Made by a program: the position numbers and the translations under genes. A stretch of DNA of 64,000 nt from Hemibagrus wyckioides (Eukaryota; Chordata; Actinopteri; Siluriformes; Bagridae), in the NCBI RefSeq assembly GCF_019097595.1, contig NC_080726.1, positions 12,231,705-12,295,704 of the forward strand. The letters run 5' to 3'. The notes under the pieces were generated by a model. That model was not told the origin of the DNA. It searched no databases and worked only from the letters and a program-made list of their open reading frames with translations. Each line of letters starts with the position of its first letter. The first letter of the stretch is position 1. This document shows, one piece after another, positions 1-12,599 of the stretch.

Positions 1-1972
<1,972 letters not shown>

Positions 1973-2507
1973 TACACTGATCAGGCATAACATTATGAGC
2001 AGTGAGAGGTGAAGTGAATAAGACTGATTATCTCCTCATCATGGCACCTGTTAGTGACTGGGATATATTAGGGGCAGCAAGTGAATATTTTGTCCTCAAA
2101 GTTGATGTGTTAGAAGCAGGAAAAATGGGCAAGTGTAAGGATTTGAGCGAGTTTGACAAGGACCAAATTGTGATGGCTAGACGGCTGGATCAGAGCATCT
2201 CCAAAACTGCAGCTCTTGTGGGGTGTTCCCGGTCTGCAGTGGTCAGTATCTATCAAAAGTGGTCCAAAGGAGGGAACAGGGGGTGAATCAGCGACAGGTT
2301 CATGGGCGGCCAAGGCTCATTGATGCACGTGTGATCCGATCCAACAGACGAGCTACTGTTGCTCAAACTGCTGAAGAAGTTAATGCTGGTTCTGATAGAA
2401 AGGTGTCAGAATACACAGTGCATGACGGGTCAGGGCTGTTTTGGCAGCAAAAGGGGGACTAACACAATATTAGGCGGGTGGTCATAAAGTTATGCCTGAT
2501 CGGTGTA
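1973..2507 (+). mobile_element. Tc1-like transposon, internally deleted copy A
   Basis: The terminal inverted repeats read CACTGATCAGGCATAACAT on the left and its near complement ending GCCTGATCGGTG on the right, each flanked by TA, the Tc1/mariner target. Inside, a decayed transposase start encodes the helix-turn-helix part ([20 protein letters not shown], then [20 protein letters not shown]) and a linker (RRATVAQTAEEVNAGSDRKV). The frame then jumps at about 2420-2424 straight to the extreme C-terminal part (GQGCFGSK-type reading), so the DDE catalytic region is missing. The copy has frameshifts and cannot encode a transposase. It lies about 350 bp upstream of RNF169. Confidence 0.9.
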
Positions 2508-2810
2508 TTTTTGTTTGTTTGTTTGTTTGTTTTAAATACCAAAAGTAGTTTCATTATAACTCCCAGCTGTGCTTCACTGACTAGTATCCAGGATAGGAAC
2601 CTTACATTAAACTATAAGCTTAAACTGTAAACTTTTTTTTTTATTTATTTACCACCCACAAACCAATAAAAGTGAAAACTTTACTGTATTCCATGAATTG
2701 TAAAGAAGATTGTAAAGATTTGTAAGAATGAACAGAACTCAAGTTAGAAATCTTCACATTTAAAATAAAAAATAAAAGCGCGAATCGCTCACAGTCCCCT
2801 GATGCAAAAA

Positions 2811-2857
2811 GGGGCGGGGTTTGTTTTCAAACCGTACAAGTGGAAAAGCAGCTGAAA
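2811..2857 (+). promoter_or_regulatory. GC-box proximal promoter / 5' leader of RNF169
   Basis: GGGGCGGGGT at 2811-2820 is a consensus Sp1-type GC box about 40 bp before the start codon. The local base composition changes abruptly from AT-rich to GC-rich at about 2775, as at a CpG promoter, and no TATA box is visible. The transcription start is not determined. Confidence 0.5.
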
Positions 2858-5800
2858 ATGGCGGCGGCGGGGTGCGCCGGGTCTGTCAGCGGACTGGGAC
2901 AGCAGCCTAAAGCGAGGCCTGGGGCCGTTTCTAATCACCGTCGTGTGCGCTGTCTTACTCTGGAAGAAGCTCGGTGTCCGGTTTGCTTGGAGATACTACT
3001 GGAGCCCGTGACTATGCCGTGTAGACACTCGGTTTGCCTCCACTGTTTTAAGCGGACGGTGGAGTGTAGCGGGCTGTGCTGCCCGTCGTGCCGGCTGCGT
3101 GTGTCCAGCTGGGCCCGAAATAAACAGTCCCGAGAGAAAAGCCTGGTCAACACCGAGCTCTGGGACATGGTGCGCCAAAGTTATCCGGAAAGATGCGGCC
3201 GTAGACTGGAGCAGAGGGACCGAGTGATGGCTTCGGAAGGTGATGTAAACAAGCTGCTTTAAGTTAAACTCATGCTAAACACACAGGGATCCTTTTAATT
3301 AAATAATGGGGAAAAACGTTGTTTTTACCGCGAATTATACAGTTTGAAGTGTTTTAAACCGTAGGTACGAAAAAAGACACAAGATGGTTTAATTTATGGC
3401 TAGGAGTCGATTCTTCAAGGAATCCGCTCAAAAGAATCGACTCTCCGATTCCAGCCTGAGTGGAGAGTCGACTCCGAAGCTTTCGTCTTAAGACGTTGAT
3501 ATCTAAAATGATAGTCCTTTATTATGAATGGGAAAATTATATGTTGATATACATCCCTTTAAGTATTGCTGTTAATAACACCACAATTCTGTGTCGTGTT
3601 CTGTTTTGAATATTTGTTTTTGGAGTCGAGTAAATGGACTATTTGAATCGAAAATAACACTGACAGCCCGTGTGTCTGGGTTAGAGTGATCTGAGAGTGT
3701 ACATATTCGCACCACATTTTAGTTCACTTACATTACACTGTGCTAGATGTACCGTGGTAGAATATCTGTAAGTGTTCCTCTAGCTTTCAAGCAAAATCCG
3801 GAAAGGAAAAACATCCCAAAGGCCAGCGAACGTGCGCGTGCCTCTACAGAGCCATTAAACACAACAGCTCAAGAATTTGTCACTTCAGCAGAAAACCGAG
3901 CAAATGGCCAGCTGCAGAGTAACAGCGGGATCCGACTGTTGAATTGAGTATTTATCCTTACGTACACTTCCAGCATGTTTTTTTTAATTTAATTTAATTT
4001 AAAATTTAAAGTTCAAATTATTTCAAATCATACTAGTAGAGTAAACATTTAAACTGGAATATTTTTATGACATTAAAAGCCATGTCTTAAATATGTAGTC
4101 AAATGTGGTGAAACTTTGTTCTGCTTATGTGCAAACTGGATGAAAAGTTTATAAATGTGTGTTTTTCCCCCGTCTGCCAGTGAAGCACGCGCTCACTCTT
4201 GCGTAATATTCAGACCAGGCAGCATGCATGCATGTGTTTTGGGGGCGTGGCTTCAGCTAATTTGTGTCACTGTCTACACTTTTTACAGTATGCACAAAAT
4301 GACTTAATACATCGCCAGCTTTTGTTTTCTGCTGTCTTTCAGTACCAGTAGATGCGAGCTATAATGTAAACGTTTCTAACTTAATATTTCTAACTTCAAT
4401 GGTGGATGACAAGAGGGGAGAGCCTCTAAGAAACAAGTGCAGCTTTCTGAATATTGGGATGTGCCAAATATGTCCCACAGCTGTGAATACTTACCAGCAA
4501 GTATCAGTTACACCATATTGCCAAACGTTTTGGGACACCCCTCCCAATCATTGAATTCAGGGGTTCACTTTCTGCTTTAATTCATCCCAAAGGTGTTCTA
4601 TCAGGTTGAGGTCAGGACTCTGTGCAGGTCAGTCAAGTTCCTCCACACCAAACACACTCATCCATGTCTTTATGGACCTTGCTTTGTGTAGTCATGTTTG
4701 AACAGGAAGGGGTCATCCCCTAACTGTTCCCACAAAGTTGGGAGCAGGAAATTGTCCAAGATGTCTTAGTATGTTGAAGCATTAAGATTTCCTTTCACTG
4801 GAACTAAGGAGCCAAAGGGTGTCCCAAAACCTTTGGCATTATAGTGTATTTTGGTTGTTGTGCCCCTTAACATAGAGGACCAAAGTGGCTTGATTGTGTC
4901 ATGGATGTATTTGTGTACAAGAACATCTAAACTGAATTTTATCCTGTAGAGAAAGGTAAAGTGATTGTGAATAAACACTGCACATAATAATTAGAATCTA
5001 TTTGAGAAACAAATGTAGGTTTTTACAGAGAAAATACCTTAGAAATACCTTAAATTGGAAAGAAAACAGACTAACAACAACTATAATAATAATATCTAAC
5101 TCTTGTCTTCAACCATATCCTGATTCTCTGGGGAATAAATATGATGTTTCACACCTTTAAGATGCCTTTGGTTTTCATTACATTTGGGAAAAATTTGCAC
5201 ACCAGTTTTTGTAATTGGCTATATAATATATAAATAATATTTGCCTAGTAGATTGGTTTTGCTATGATTGATTTTGCTTGGATCTCTTAAGTTACTGATA
5301 TTGTTTTTAAAATGTTTTTTATTGTTCTGTCTTCCACAGATGTTTTCTGTTCGCCTATACAGATATGTAAGCCTGGAGAAATGCAACATGAGTATGATAA
5401 ACAAAAGAACAAGGTTGGTTGATCTTTTTATTTAGGTCGATAACAAATATTATGAGATGTTAAGATATGTTATATGGCTGATATACCACAGTGATCTAAA
5501 CATTGTGCTTCCAGATGATGGATGATGAAACTGAAGAGAGAATGAAGAAATTACCCTGCCGTAAGAAAGGGGAATGTGGACTGCAACAATCTCAAGATAC
5601 TGTATGTTTGTTAGTTTTGGTTTCATGTTTGTTTAATAAGTGGTTCGGCAAGAAGTGTTGTTCCCTCACAGCTCCAGAGCTTGAGCTTTAGTTCTTTAAT
5701 TACTGCCTGTGCAGCGTTATTATTTTCCTTCTGCGTCCAGTAGCTTTATTGGCTACTCTGTATTTTCCTAGTGGTGTGTATGTCAGGGTTGTTTGTCTGT

Positions 5801-7714
5801 CTTTTGCCCTGCAGTGAGTTGCGTCCTGTATTGCTTTCAGCTTTCCCACGGCAAAGACCAGGATAAAGCAGTCGCTAAAGATGAATGAATGCAAAATATT
5901 TTATATGCTGAAAAAGTAGAATGAGTAGAAACCAATACTTTTAAAAATACTCAAAAACCCATACAGCAGTAAACATTTTAGCTGATTCATCAGTCAAGCC
6001 TTAACAGTCATTCCTAACAGGTAGTTGACTTTTTCAGTCTTTAGGAGTGCTGTCAGACTCTGAGAATGAAGAACCTATGAGAATGAAAACCAGGCATGCA
6101 TCAGCATTTGTGCGCAGATCAAGGTTTTCACCAGCTTTATGCAGAAGGTATCAACACAAGTCACAAAAAGGATCAGCTTTATACATCAACTTGTTGTATA
6201 GCATGTGCAAATTATTTTTCATATCCCCTAACATTTTGTGTTCATACAGTCTGTACAACATCAATGTACAAAGGAGCCAAAGCTGTACTGACTCTGAGGA
6301 AGGAAGAAGAAAAGTCAGAGCTCAATCACACCTTTCTTTATCAGAAAAAGTATGACAGAACCTGCAAAATGATTTCAGCTCAGATTGTTGTCATGCTACA
6401 TATACATCAGTTTACGATGTACATAAGCAGAATTGTGTTCTATTGCAATCTAATATAAAAGCATTTGTTCATTCTTTTCTGTTGTGGTTGTTGTTAGAAT
6501 AATAATTCCTTTATTTCCTCTCTTTATAGGCCAGTATTTGTCATAGTTTCAATGCAGGGATACTCCTATCCTCTGAGAACAGTCGTTCCTTCTCAGCACC
6601 AGTTCTTCCCCTTAACAAGAGGCATCACTGGCGTTCCATCTTGGCCTCTCCTCCTTCCTCTTTAGTGCCTCACACTAAACCTGAGCGGTCCGTCAGCCCA
6701 GAAAGCAATGACAGCATCTCAGAAGAGCTGAACCACTTCAAGCCCATAGTTTGCTCACCATGTACACCACCGAAGAGACTCCCAGATGGACGGTTAATGG
6801 AACCCACCATAGTAAAATCCACACCAAGGAACCTGACCTACAGCCTGCAGAAAAGCACCAGCTATGAAGCCAGTCCTAGTATCCTGCAGAAGTGGAAGCA
6901 GGTTGAGCTAGATCGGCAGCGTGTCAAGTTTATGTCTAAAGGGACCATCACCAGTCCAGTGGTGGATGATTACAGCATCACACAGAACTCTGAAGAAGAC
7001 CAAGAGAACAAATCCTGTAACTGTGGTCCCTTGGAGAAAGGCTTGCAGGGTCAACATTGCACTTGTAATGCAAATACAAACTTGTCTAGAAAGCAAAAGT
7101 CTTTGCTGTACAATAAGCGGCAGTTGATTTTTGATCAGTGTAACAAAGATGATGGTTCACAGTCTACAAATGAACATCCTACATTCATGGCACTTGGTAA
7201 TTTTGATACTCAAAAGCAGTGTGGTGATTGTGAACCACATTGCACACCTTCAGGACGAGTTGAAAACTTGAAATCACCCATAGTGGACAAACATATGGGA
7301 GTTAGTCATAATCAGGGTATAGAGGATCTTCAGGACTTAAGGAATGAGCCCACTGTCAGAAGTTGTGTACTTAACAGACCTACCTCAAGAAGGGGAAAAA
7401 AGAGGAGCCAGAAGACCAAACATTTAGAAGAGACTAAACGGATAAAAATGTCAAAGATAGAAAGCTGTGATAGCTGTGACCCACAATATCAACAGGATGA
7501 TTTATATGTCGAACGGATCCATCAAGAAAGAATGGACAGAGAACTGGCATTAAAGCTACAAAGACAGTTTGACAAAGAAAGCCAGAAAGTAGAAAGGCAT
7601 AGGATGAGTTCTGATAAATATCCTCTACGGTCCTGGATTTGTGTAGATGGTAGAGCAGCTCGTAATCCACGCAGGTCAGGAAGGATTTCTAGGAAGATTA
7701 AACACTTTAATTAA
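2858..7714 (+). CDS. rnf169: E3 ubiquitin-protein ligase RNF169, six exons
   Basis: Exons: 2858-3239, 5340-5413, 5515-5601, 6038-6147, 6250-6349, 6530-7714. All junctions are GT-AG and phases close to a 645-residue protein. A RING finger of C3HC4 type spans about residues 40-79 (CPVCLEILLEPVTMPC, then CRHSVCLHC and CCPSC). Exon 2 carries the upstream ubiquitin-interacting segment (KPGEMQHEY). Exon 6 contains a stretch almost identical to human RNF169 (PERSVSPESNDSISEELNHF) and, near residues 583-600, the MIU2 motif DRELALKLQRQFDKE followed by the LR motif YPLRS. RNF169 is known to bind H2A ubiquitylated by RNF168 at double-strand breaks and to limit 53BP1 recruitment; that role is taken from the family. 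The ATG at 2858 was chosen because the upstream in-frame codon at 2840 is GTG. The basic C-terminal tail after YPLRS extends about 26 residues beyond this motif. RNF168 was considered, but the SPESNDSISEEL block is diagnostic of RNF169. Confidence 0.95.
3404..3443. repeat. Short inverted repeat in RNF169 intron 1
   Basis: GAGTCGATTCTT at 3404-3415 is the exact reverse complement of AAGAATCGACTC at 3432-3443, giving a 12-bp stem with a 16-nt loop. A related near-palindrome, GGAGAGTCGACTCC, follows at about 3460-3474. It is probably the end of a decayed miniature transposon; no family is assigned. Confidence 0.7.
4511..4846 (-). mobile_element. Short non-autonomous Tc1/mariner element in RNF169 intron 1
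   Basis: Left end CACCATATTGCCAAACG followed by TTTTGGGACACC matches in inverse the right end GGTGTCCCAAAACC followed by TTTGGCATTATAGTG, with TA on both sides (4509-4510 and 4847-4848). The 336-bp body is a remnant of a minus-strand Tc1-like transposase region and encodes nothing usable. Similar GGGACACC-ended Tc1 elements are common in fish. Confidence 0.8.
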
Positions 7715-9504
7715 AGTCTTAAAGTTATTGACCGGGGACAAAAGCAAACCTCTATGACCCTATCTGTAGGACAGAGAATGCTGATATCTTTTGAGTGGTC
7801 TTAGTGACTGGGACCGATGCTTAAGCTTGTCATTTCACTTATTTCATACTATATATCTCAGAGAATTGTACCAAATAGCTCTTTTCTCAAATGAAAATAT
7901 TGCAGAATCTTATGCCCTTACTATATTTCTTTTTAATTTGGCACGGTGTAATCAACCAGAAACTCCCTGTAGGACTGTTCTTCTTTGGGCATTAAACATA
8001 AATAGTACAAAATAATGCACTGTTTTATGCAGTGCATTATTATTATTATTTTTTAGAAATGTAATAGTTAATGTTAAAAAGAAAATGTTCAGTATTAATT
8101 GTAAATTTCTTACTTTAACAGGCAGTTGGGTTTATATTAGTGCTCAGTTGCTTGAGTGTCTGCCCAAGAGCCTCTTAAAGTGCCTGTCTAAAATTAGATT
8201 GATTTGGATAGCACTATAAAAAAAGCTTTACATTACCCAACTCACTGCATTTATTCTTAAAAGGTGTTCTTGTCTTATCTTGCTTTGAAAGAATCTTTTC
8301 TGCTTTGTCTTTAATTTAATTTACATTATGAGTTTCCCCCATGTCCATTAGGTTTGGACATTGTGTATTTTTTCGTGTCTTTCATGTCTGTTAGAATCTG
8401 ACATGATAAATTTTAAGGTATTGCAAAAGTTTCGGCCAGCTTAACTTTAATGAGAAATATATATTGCACTATATGCTTGAATAAGCACACACATATTGCA
8501 TTTAATCATTGTAGACTTCTAAAACGGTTATCTTTTCTTTTTCTTTTTTTAAATTGAATTGATGAGGTTTTATTCATATGACAATTTTTTCATCTATTTA
8601 AATTTATCATCTATTCACACTTCGCCCTTATGTTTATTTTATGAAACACATTCGATATTTCTGTTCAGTACTGTATGGGCGCTAAGTAATACTATTAAAA
8701 GAGCTTGGGTTTTGACTGTATATTAATGTGGCTACATGCGCAGAGAGTAATGGATGAGGCTTCTCATCTCACTTCTTTGATTGTTAAAGGTGTTGGTTGT
8801 GTTTGACATGCATGTTTGAATGGCATTTGGAGAATGTTGTTTCTGATTTGAAAGATGCGTGAATGATGGGTCCGAATGCAAGCATTCTTAATTTTCTTTC
8901 AATAATATTCCAATCATGACATTTTAAGCCAGCGGATTATGTGCTTATCAGTTCATCTTAACACTATTAGTCTGCATTGCAATGTTAATAAATTAGCAGT
9001 ACAATTCAGTTAAAGTTTATGTTAAATTTTTATCATGCATAAATTAACAAAAGTTAAATGTTATTGTTTCCACAAGAAATCATGAAATACTGGAGTAAAT
9101 AAATTATAAATACCAAATAAAACACTATTTTCTTGCTTGTCTGTGTGGATATTCTCTGGGTTGTCTGGATTGGTGACTATATATCATTCCTAGCCTAAAG
9201 ATAAAACAGTTACTGAAGATGATTGAATAATTTTGCTGAAGATTTTTAATAATTTTTTATTGCACTGTGTAAAAGACCCATTAGAAATAAGGGAAATTTA
9301 ACCAATGGGGCATAACACAGTGTGGTGTTAGCTGGATATAGTTTGTCAGTTCAGAATAAATCGGGTTAAGGTAAGTCTAACTGAGATATTAAGATGATGT
9401 CATTATCACTAAGGACAACTATTTATTGTAAAATGTGAAAAGAAAAATAGAATGCAGTAAACTTGATAGTATACAACATTTTTTGGGGGTGGGGGATAAT
9501 ACTT
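7715..9504 (+). other. Probable RNF169 3' UTR and spacer
   Basis: AT-rich sequence follows the RNF169 stop codon with no coding potential. Several AATAAA strings occur, one at about 9116-9121; which one is used cannot be told from sequence. No promoter or RNA gene was recognised. Confidence 0.5.
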
Positions 9505-10060
9505 TGAATAGAAACATTTGCTATTCATGCAATTTTCCAATCAGCCAAACACATGACAGCAGATGCACGATGAATGTATAAAATCATCCAGACATATGAG
9601 CTTTAGTTAATGTTCACATTGGACATCAGAATAGAGACTCTGGCATAATTGTTGGTTTGAGTTTTTCAGAAGCTGCGTTTTGTCTGGGATTTTCATACTC
9701 GGTCTCTAAGCTTTACACGAATGGGTCTGAGGAACAAAATGTCCAGTGAGGGGTGGTTCTGTGGGCCAGACTGTGTTGCTGTTTAGACTGATCAGAAGAG
9801 ACTGGTTTGAGTTGAGGTGAGCAGAAAAGCATCTCAGAATGCTAAAGAAACTGAACTTAGAAGCATGGGGGTTGCAGCTGCTGCAGATGGTTATCAGGTT
9901 CAGTTCCTCTTAAGCAACGACATAAAGCAGAGACTATAGTGAGCACCTGAACGCTCAAATTTTCAGGTGATCTTCAGTAAACCTGTCTGCCGAGCACCAC
10001 CATTCATGATGGATTTTTACCATACTGTAAGAGATGGGTGTGCCTAATAAACTGGCAAAT
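9505..10060 (+). mobile_element. Degenerate Tc1-like transposon remnant
   Basis: The block starts near a CAATTTTCCAATCAGCCAA leader typical of a fish Tc1 family, contains corrupted transposase DNA (GGCATAATTGTTGGTTTGAG, GGGATTTTCATACTCG, GTGAGCAGAAAAGCATCTC) and ends with GTGTGCCTAATAAACTGGC, the usual end of that family. Large internal parts are lost. It ends about 100 bp before the SPCS2 promoter. Confidence 0.75.
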
Positions 10061-10144
10061 TAATTTAGCTGTAGGTGGACCTAATAATATAGCAATTGAG
10101 GTTATATAGTTTAGGACAAAAGCTTTGAGAAGCATTTGAATATA

Positions 10145-10289
10145 AGCGACACCAGAACATTTCCGGTAAGCTGCGACTGGCGGAAATCAGGCAGCGCGAG
10201 CTCTCTGAGCTACAGTTTGGCTGTGTGCGTGGCGTATCAGCTCAGCCAATCAGAGTGAGCCAGGTCACACGCATGACCAGGAAGAGAAG
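10145..10289 (+). promoter_or_regulatory. SPCS2 proximal promoter with CCAAT box
   Basis: A GC-richer stretch contains CAGCCAATCAGAG with CCAAT at 10246-10250, about 40 bp before the start codon, and no TATA box. This fits a housekeeping-type promoter. The exact transcription start is unknown. Confidence 0.5.
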
Positions 10290-12134
10290 ATGGCTGCAAA
10301 GAATGGAAAGAATGGTCTGCTACAAAAAGTAAGTATTTATTATTATATTTCCCAGGTCGTGTGGAAACTGTTCGGTCAACCCTAGACTTATTTTTCTTTT
10401 CTTTACAATCTTTATAAAGGACTTTGTTTGTCAGAGCTGAGTGGTTTGCACTAGCTAGGAGCATGCTAACAGCTAGCGGCTCAAAACGGAAACCTGAAAG
10501 AAAAGCACTCGTTGTGGAAAATCAACAATTTTTTATCTCCGCACATATTAGTAAATCTGAGCTATATTATTTATAGGCATGCTCGAAATATCGATACACA
10601 TTTAAGCTACGTTTAAAGTTTGTACTAAGGCTTAATCATACGGTGTAATACATGCCATAAGGTGCGCCGAATGAACGGGCTGCACTGTCTCTCTATAACG
10701 AGATTTAACGGTTTAACCCTGCAGCCCATGTGATCCATATTATTACACCAGGATATTTAACTCCATGTCCTCAACTTAAAATCACTGGCTAGAATTTATG
10801 TTCACAATGCGTCTTTAACTCTTAAAAACAAATCTTTTATTTTCCCTTTTATGTGTATGTCTTAACTCATGATGCATGGCGCTGCATATATGTTTAGTAT
10901 TGCATTTTGTATATGATGAATTTAAAATGGAATTGACTCTAGTCATTCTGCCACTCTCTGCATCTTTTTCAGTGGAAGATTGACGAAAAACCTGTCAAGA
11001 TTGACAAATGGGACGGTGCAGCTGTGAAGAATTCTCTGGACGATGCAGCTAAGAAGGCAGGTGAAACTGTTCATTTTGTGCTTTGTGTTTTCATTAGGGT
11101 CCTGTTTCATTTATGCCTGGTTTACTCTCATTTCTTTTCTATTGCTAGGTACTCATTGAGAAGTATGGTTACGTTGAGAACTTCAACCTTGTAGATGGAC
11201 GTCTTTTCATTTGCACAGTCTCCTGCCTTTTTGCCATTGTAGCCTTAATTTGGGACTACCTGCACCCATTCCCAGAGTCCAAGCCAGTACTAGCATGCTG
11301 TGTTGTGTCATATCCTTTACAACTTTAACAGAAGTTATATTTAAAGTATGTTACTTTAACTTTTGACCCAACTTTTGATTATTAGTTATTAGCTATAATA
11401 ACTTTTTTTTCAAGTTTGTTCCACAAACTTTAAAAATGTAGTTTAATCCTGGGGTGGTGGTAGCATAAGTGTGTTAAGGCTCTGGGTCGTTGACCGGAAG
11501 AGCGGGGTTCAAGCCCCAGAACCGCCAAGCTGCCACCGTGGGCTCTTGAGCAAGGCCCCAACCCGCGCTGCATCATGGCTGACCCTGCACTCTGAATCCA
11601 ACTTCCAAGTAATGTATATGTGACAAATAAAGACAACTTGACTGGAATTGAATATAATCTACAATAATGTCTAGCTTCAGTACGTTCACTGTTTTTTCCT
11701 TAATGACCTCGTACATATTTCATAATGATGGGCATCCTAACTTTGTATACCTCCTACAAAGAGAAAAACATCTTTCTTGTGGCCGTCCAAAAAGACCCAA
11801 CTGGCATGGACCCGGATCACATCTGGCAGCTTTCATCAAGTCTTAAAAGGTTTTTTTTTTCTTCTTCTTCTTCTAACCCTCACCCCTTCCTAGATTTTAG
11901 ATGTTTGCTTGGAAATATGTACTAAATGATGGAACTGTCTTTTGCAGGTTTGATGATAAGTACACTCTGAAAGCATCCTTTACAGATGGAAAAACCAAGC
12001 AGTCTAGGACAACCGAGTTCACAAAGTCAGTCGGTGCATTTTTTGATGGAAACGGAACATTGGTGATGGACCAGTATGAAAGGTGTGTGTCAAAGCTTCA
12101 TGACACATTGGCAACGGAGAAGAAAACGAAGTAA
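10290..12134 (+). CDS. spcs2: Signal peptidase complex subunit 2, five exons
   Basis: Exons: 10290-10328, 10973-11056, 11149-11309, 11715-11849, 11948-12134, giving 201 residues. The protein aligns by eye along its length with vertebrate SPCS2 ([57 protein letters not shown]). Two hydrophobic membrane segments lie near residues 61-80 and 87-107, leaving cytosolic termini. SPCS2 is the non-catalytic subunit of the ER signal peptidase complex that binds the translocon; this role is known for the family. Only non-canonical splice sites give a continuous frame at introns 2 and 3: intron 2 uses a GC donor and intron 3 is an AT-AC intron with U12 consensus. The N-terminus is shorter than the human protein's Gly/Ser-rich head. 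Confidence 0.96.
11057..11148 (+). other. GC-AG intron 2 of SPCS2
   Basis: The frame ...AAKK must join VLIEKYGY. The exon ends AAGAAG and the intron begins GCAGGT, ending TTGCTAG. Using the GT three bases further in would add four bases and produce an immediate stop in the next exon. GC-AG introns are a known minority class with strong flanking consensus, as here (AAG before the donor). The intron is only 92 bp. Confidence 0.8.
11310..11714 (+). other. U12-type AT-AC intron 3 of SPCS2
   Basis: The donor ATATCCTTTA matches the U12 AT-AC consensus ATATCCTT. The branch region TTTTCCTTAATGAC (about 11693-11707) matches the U12 branch consensus TTCCTTAAC closely and lies 11-12 nt before the AC acceptor at 11713-11714. 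Joining 11309 to 11715 gives VVSYFIMM, as in the family (VISYFVMM in human). About half of the intron is a SINE insertion. Confidence 0.92.
11451..11640 (+). mobile_element. tRNA-derived SINE, copy 1 (in SPCS2 intron 3)
   Basis: The body matches the SINEs at 23695 and 54407: GTTAAGGCTCTGGGTCGTTG, a B-box-like GGGTTCAAGCCC, TTGAGCAAGGCCC and the tail ATATGTGACAAATAAAG. It is partly deleted between the GCCC block and the tail. It is inserted within the U12 intron without touching the donor or branch site. Confidence 0.85.
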
Positions 12135-12522
12135 AGTTGATCAGAAACTTGTGTGTACCAGCATTGCCCCAGCAAACACTGATTTTGGGAGGGTGTGGGG
12201 GGTATTTGAGGAGTTGAATCTTTCACTGGGAAAGAGTGTGATGTTAATGTCCCTCTAATGTTAGCCTACAGTGAAAAACAAATGTTTAAAGTTTGTCCTG
12301 ATATAACTGTTTTCATTTGGCATCACAATATTTGTAACTAAAGTTTCAGTTAGAGTACATGTCTTGGTTGAACATTCTGTGTGAAGCTAAAGTTTCTCAA
12401 TGATTCCTTGTGACACTGGCCTGATCCTCTTTATGGAGAACATGTGAGTGGTTAACAAAATATTAAATATCTTTCAGCATCTGTTAATAGACTGTTTTAT
12501 TGAAGTACTGATGTCTCAGAAT

Positions 12523-12599
<77 letters not shown>

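Noticed and set aside
2002..2462. Frames with a helix-turn-helix as a host transcription factor gene
   Set aside because: They lie within a Tc1 element with inverted repeats, are frameshifted and recur at 34013 and 39024.
5602..5691. Read-through of RNF169 exon 3 to a stop at 5691
   Set aside because: A GTATGT donor at 5602 and the in-phase acceptor at 6037 give the conserved LSDSENEEP continuation.
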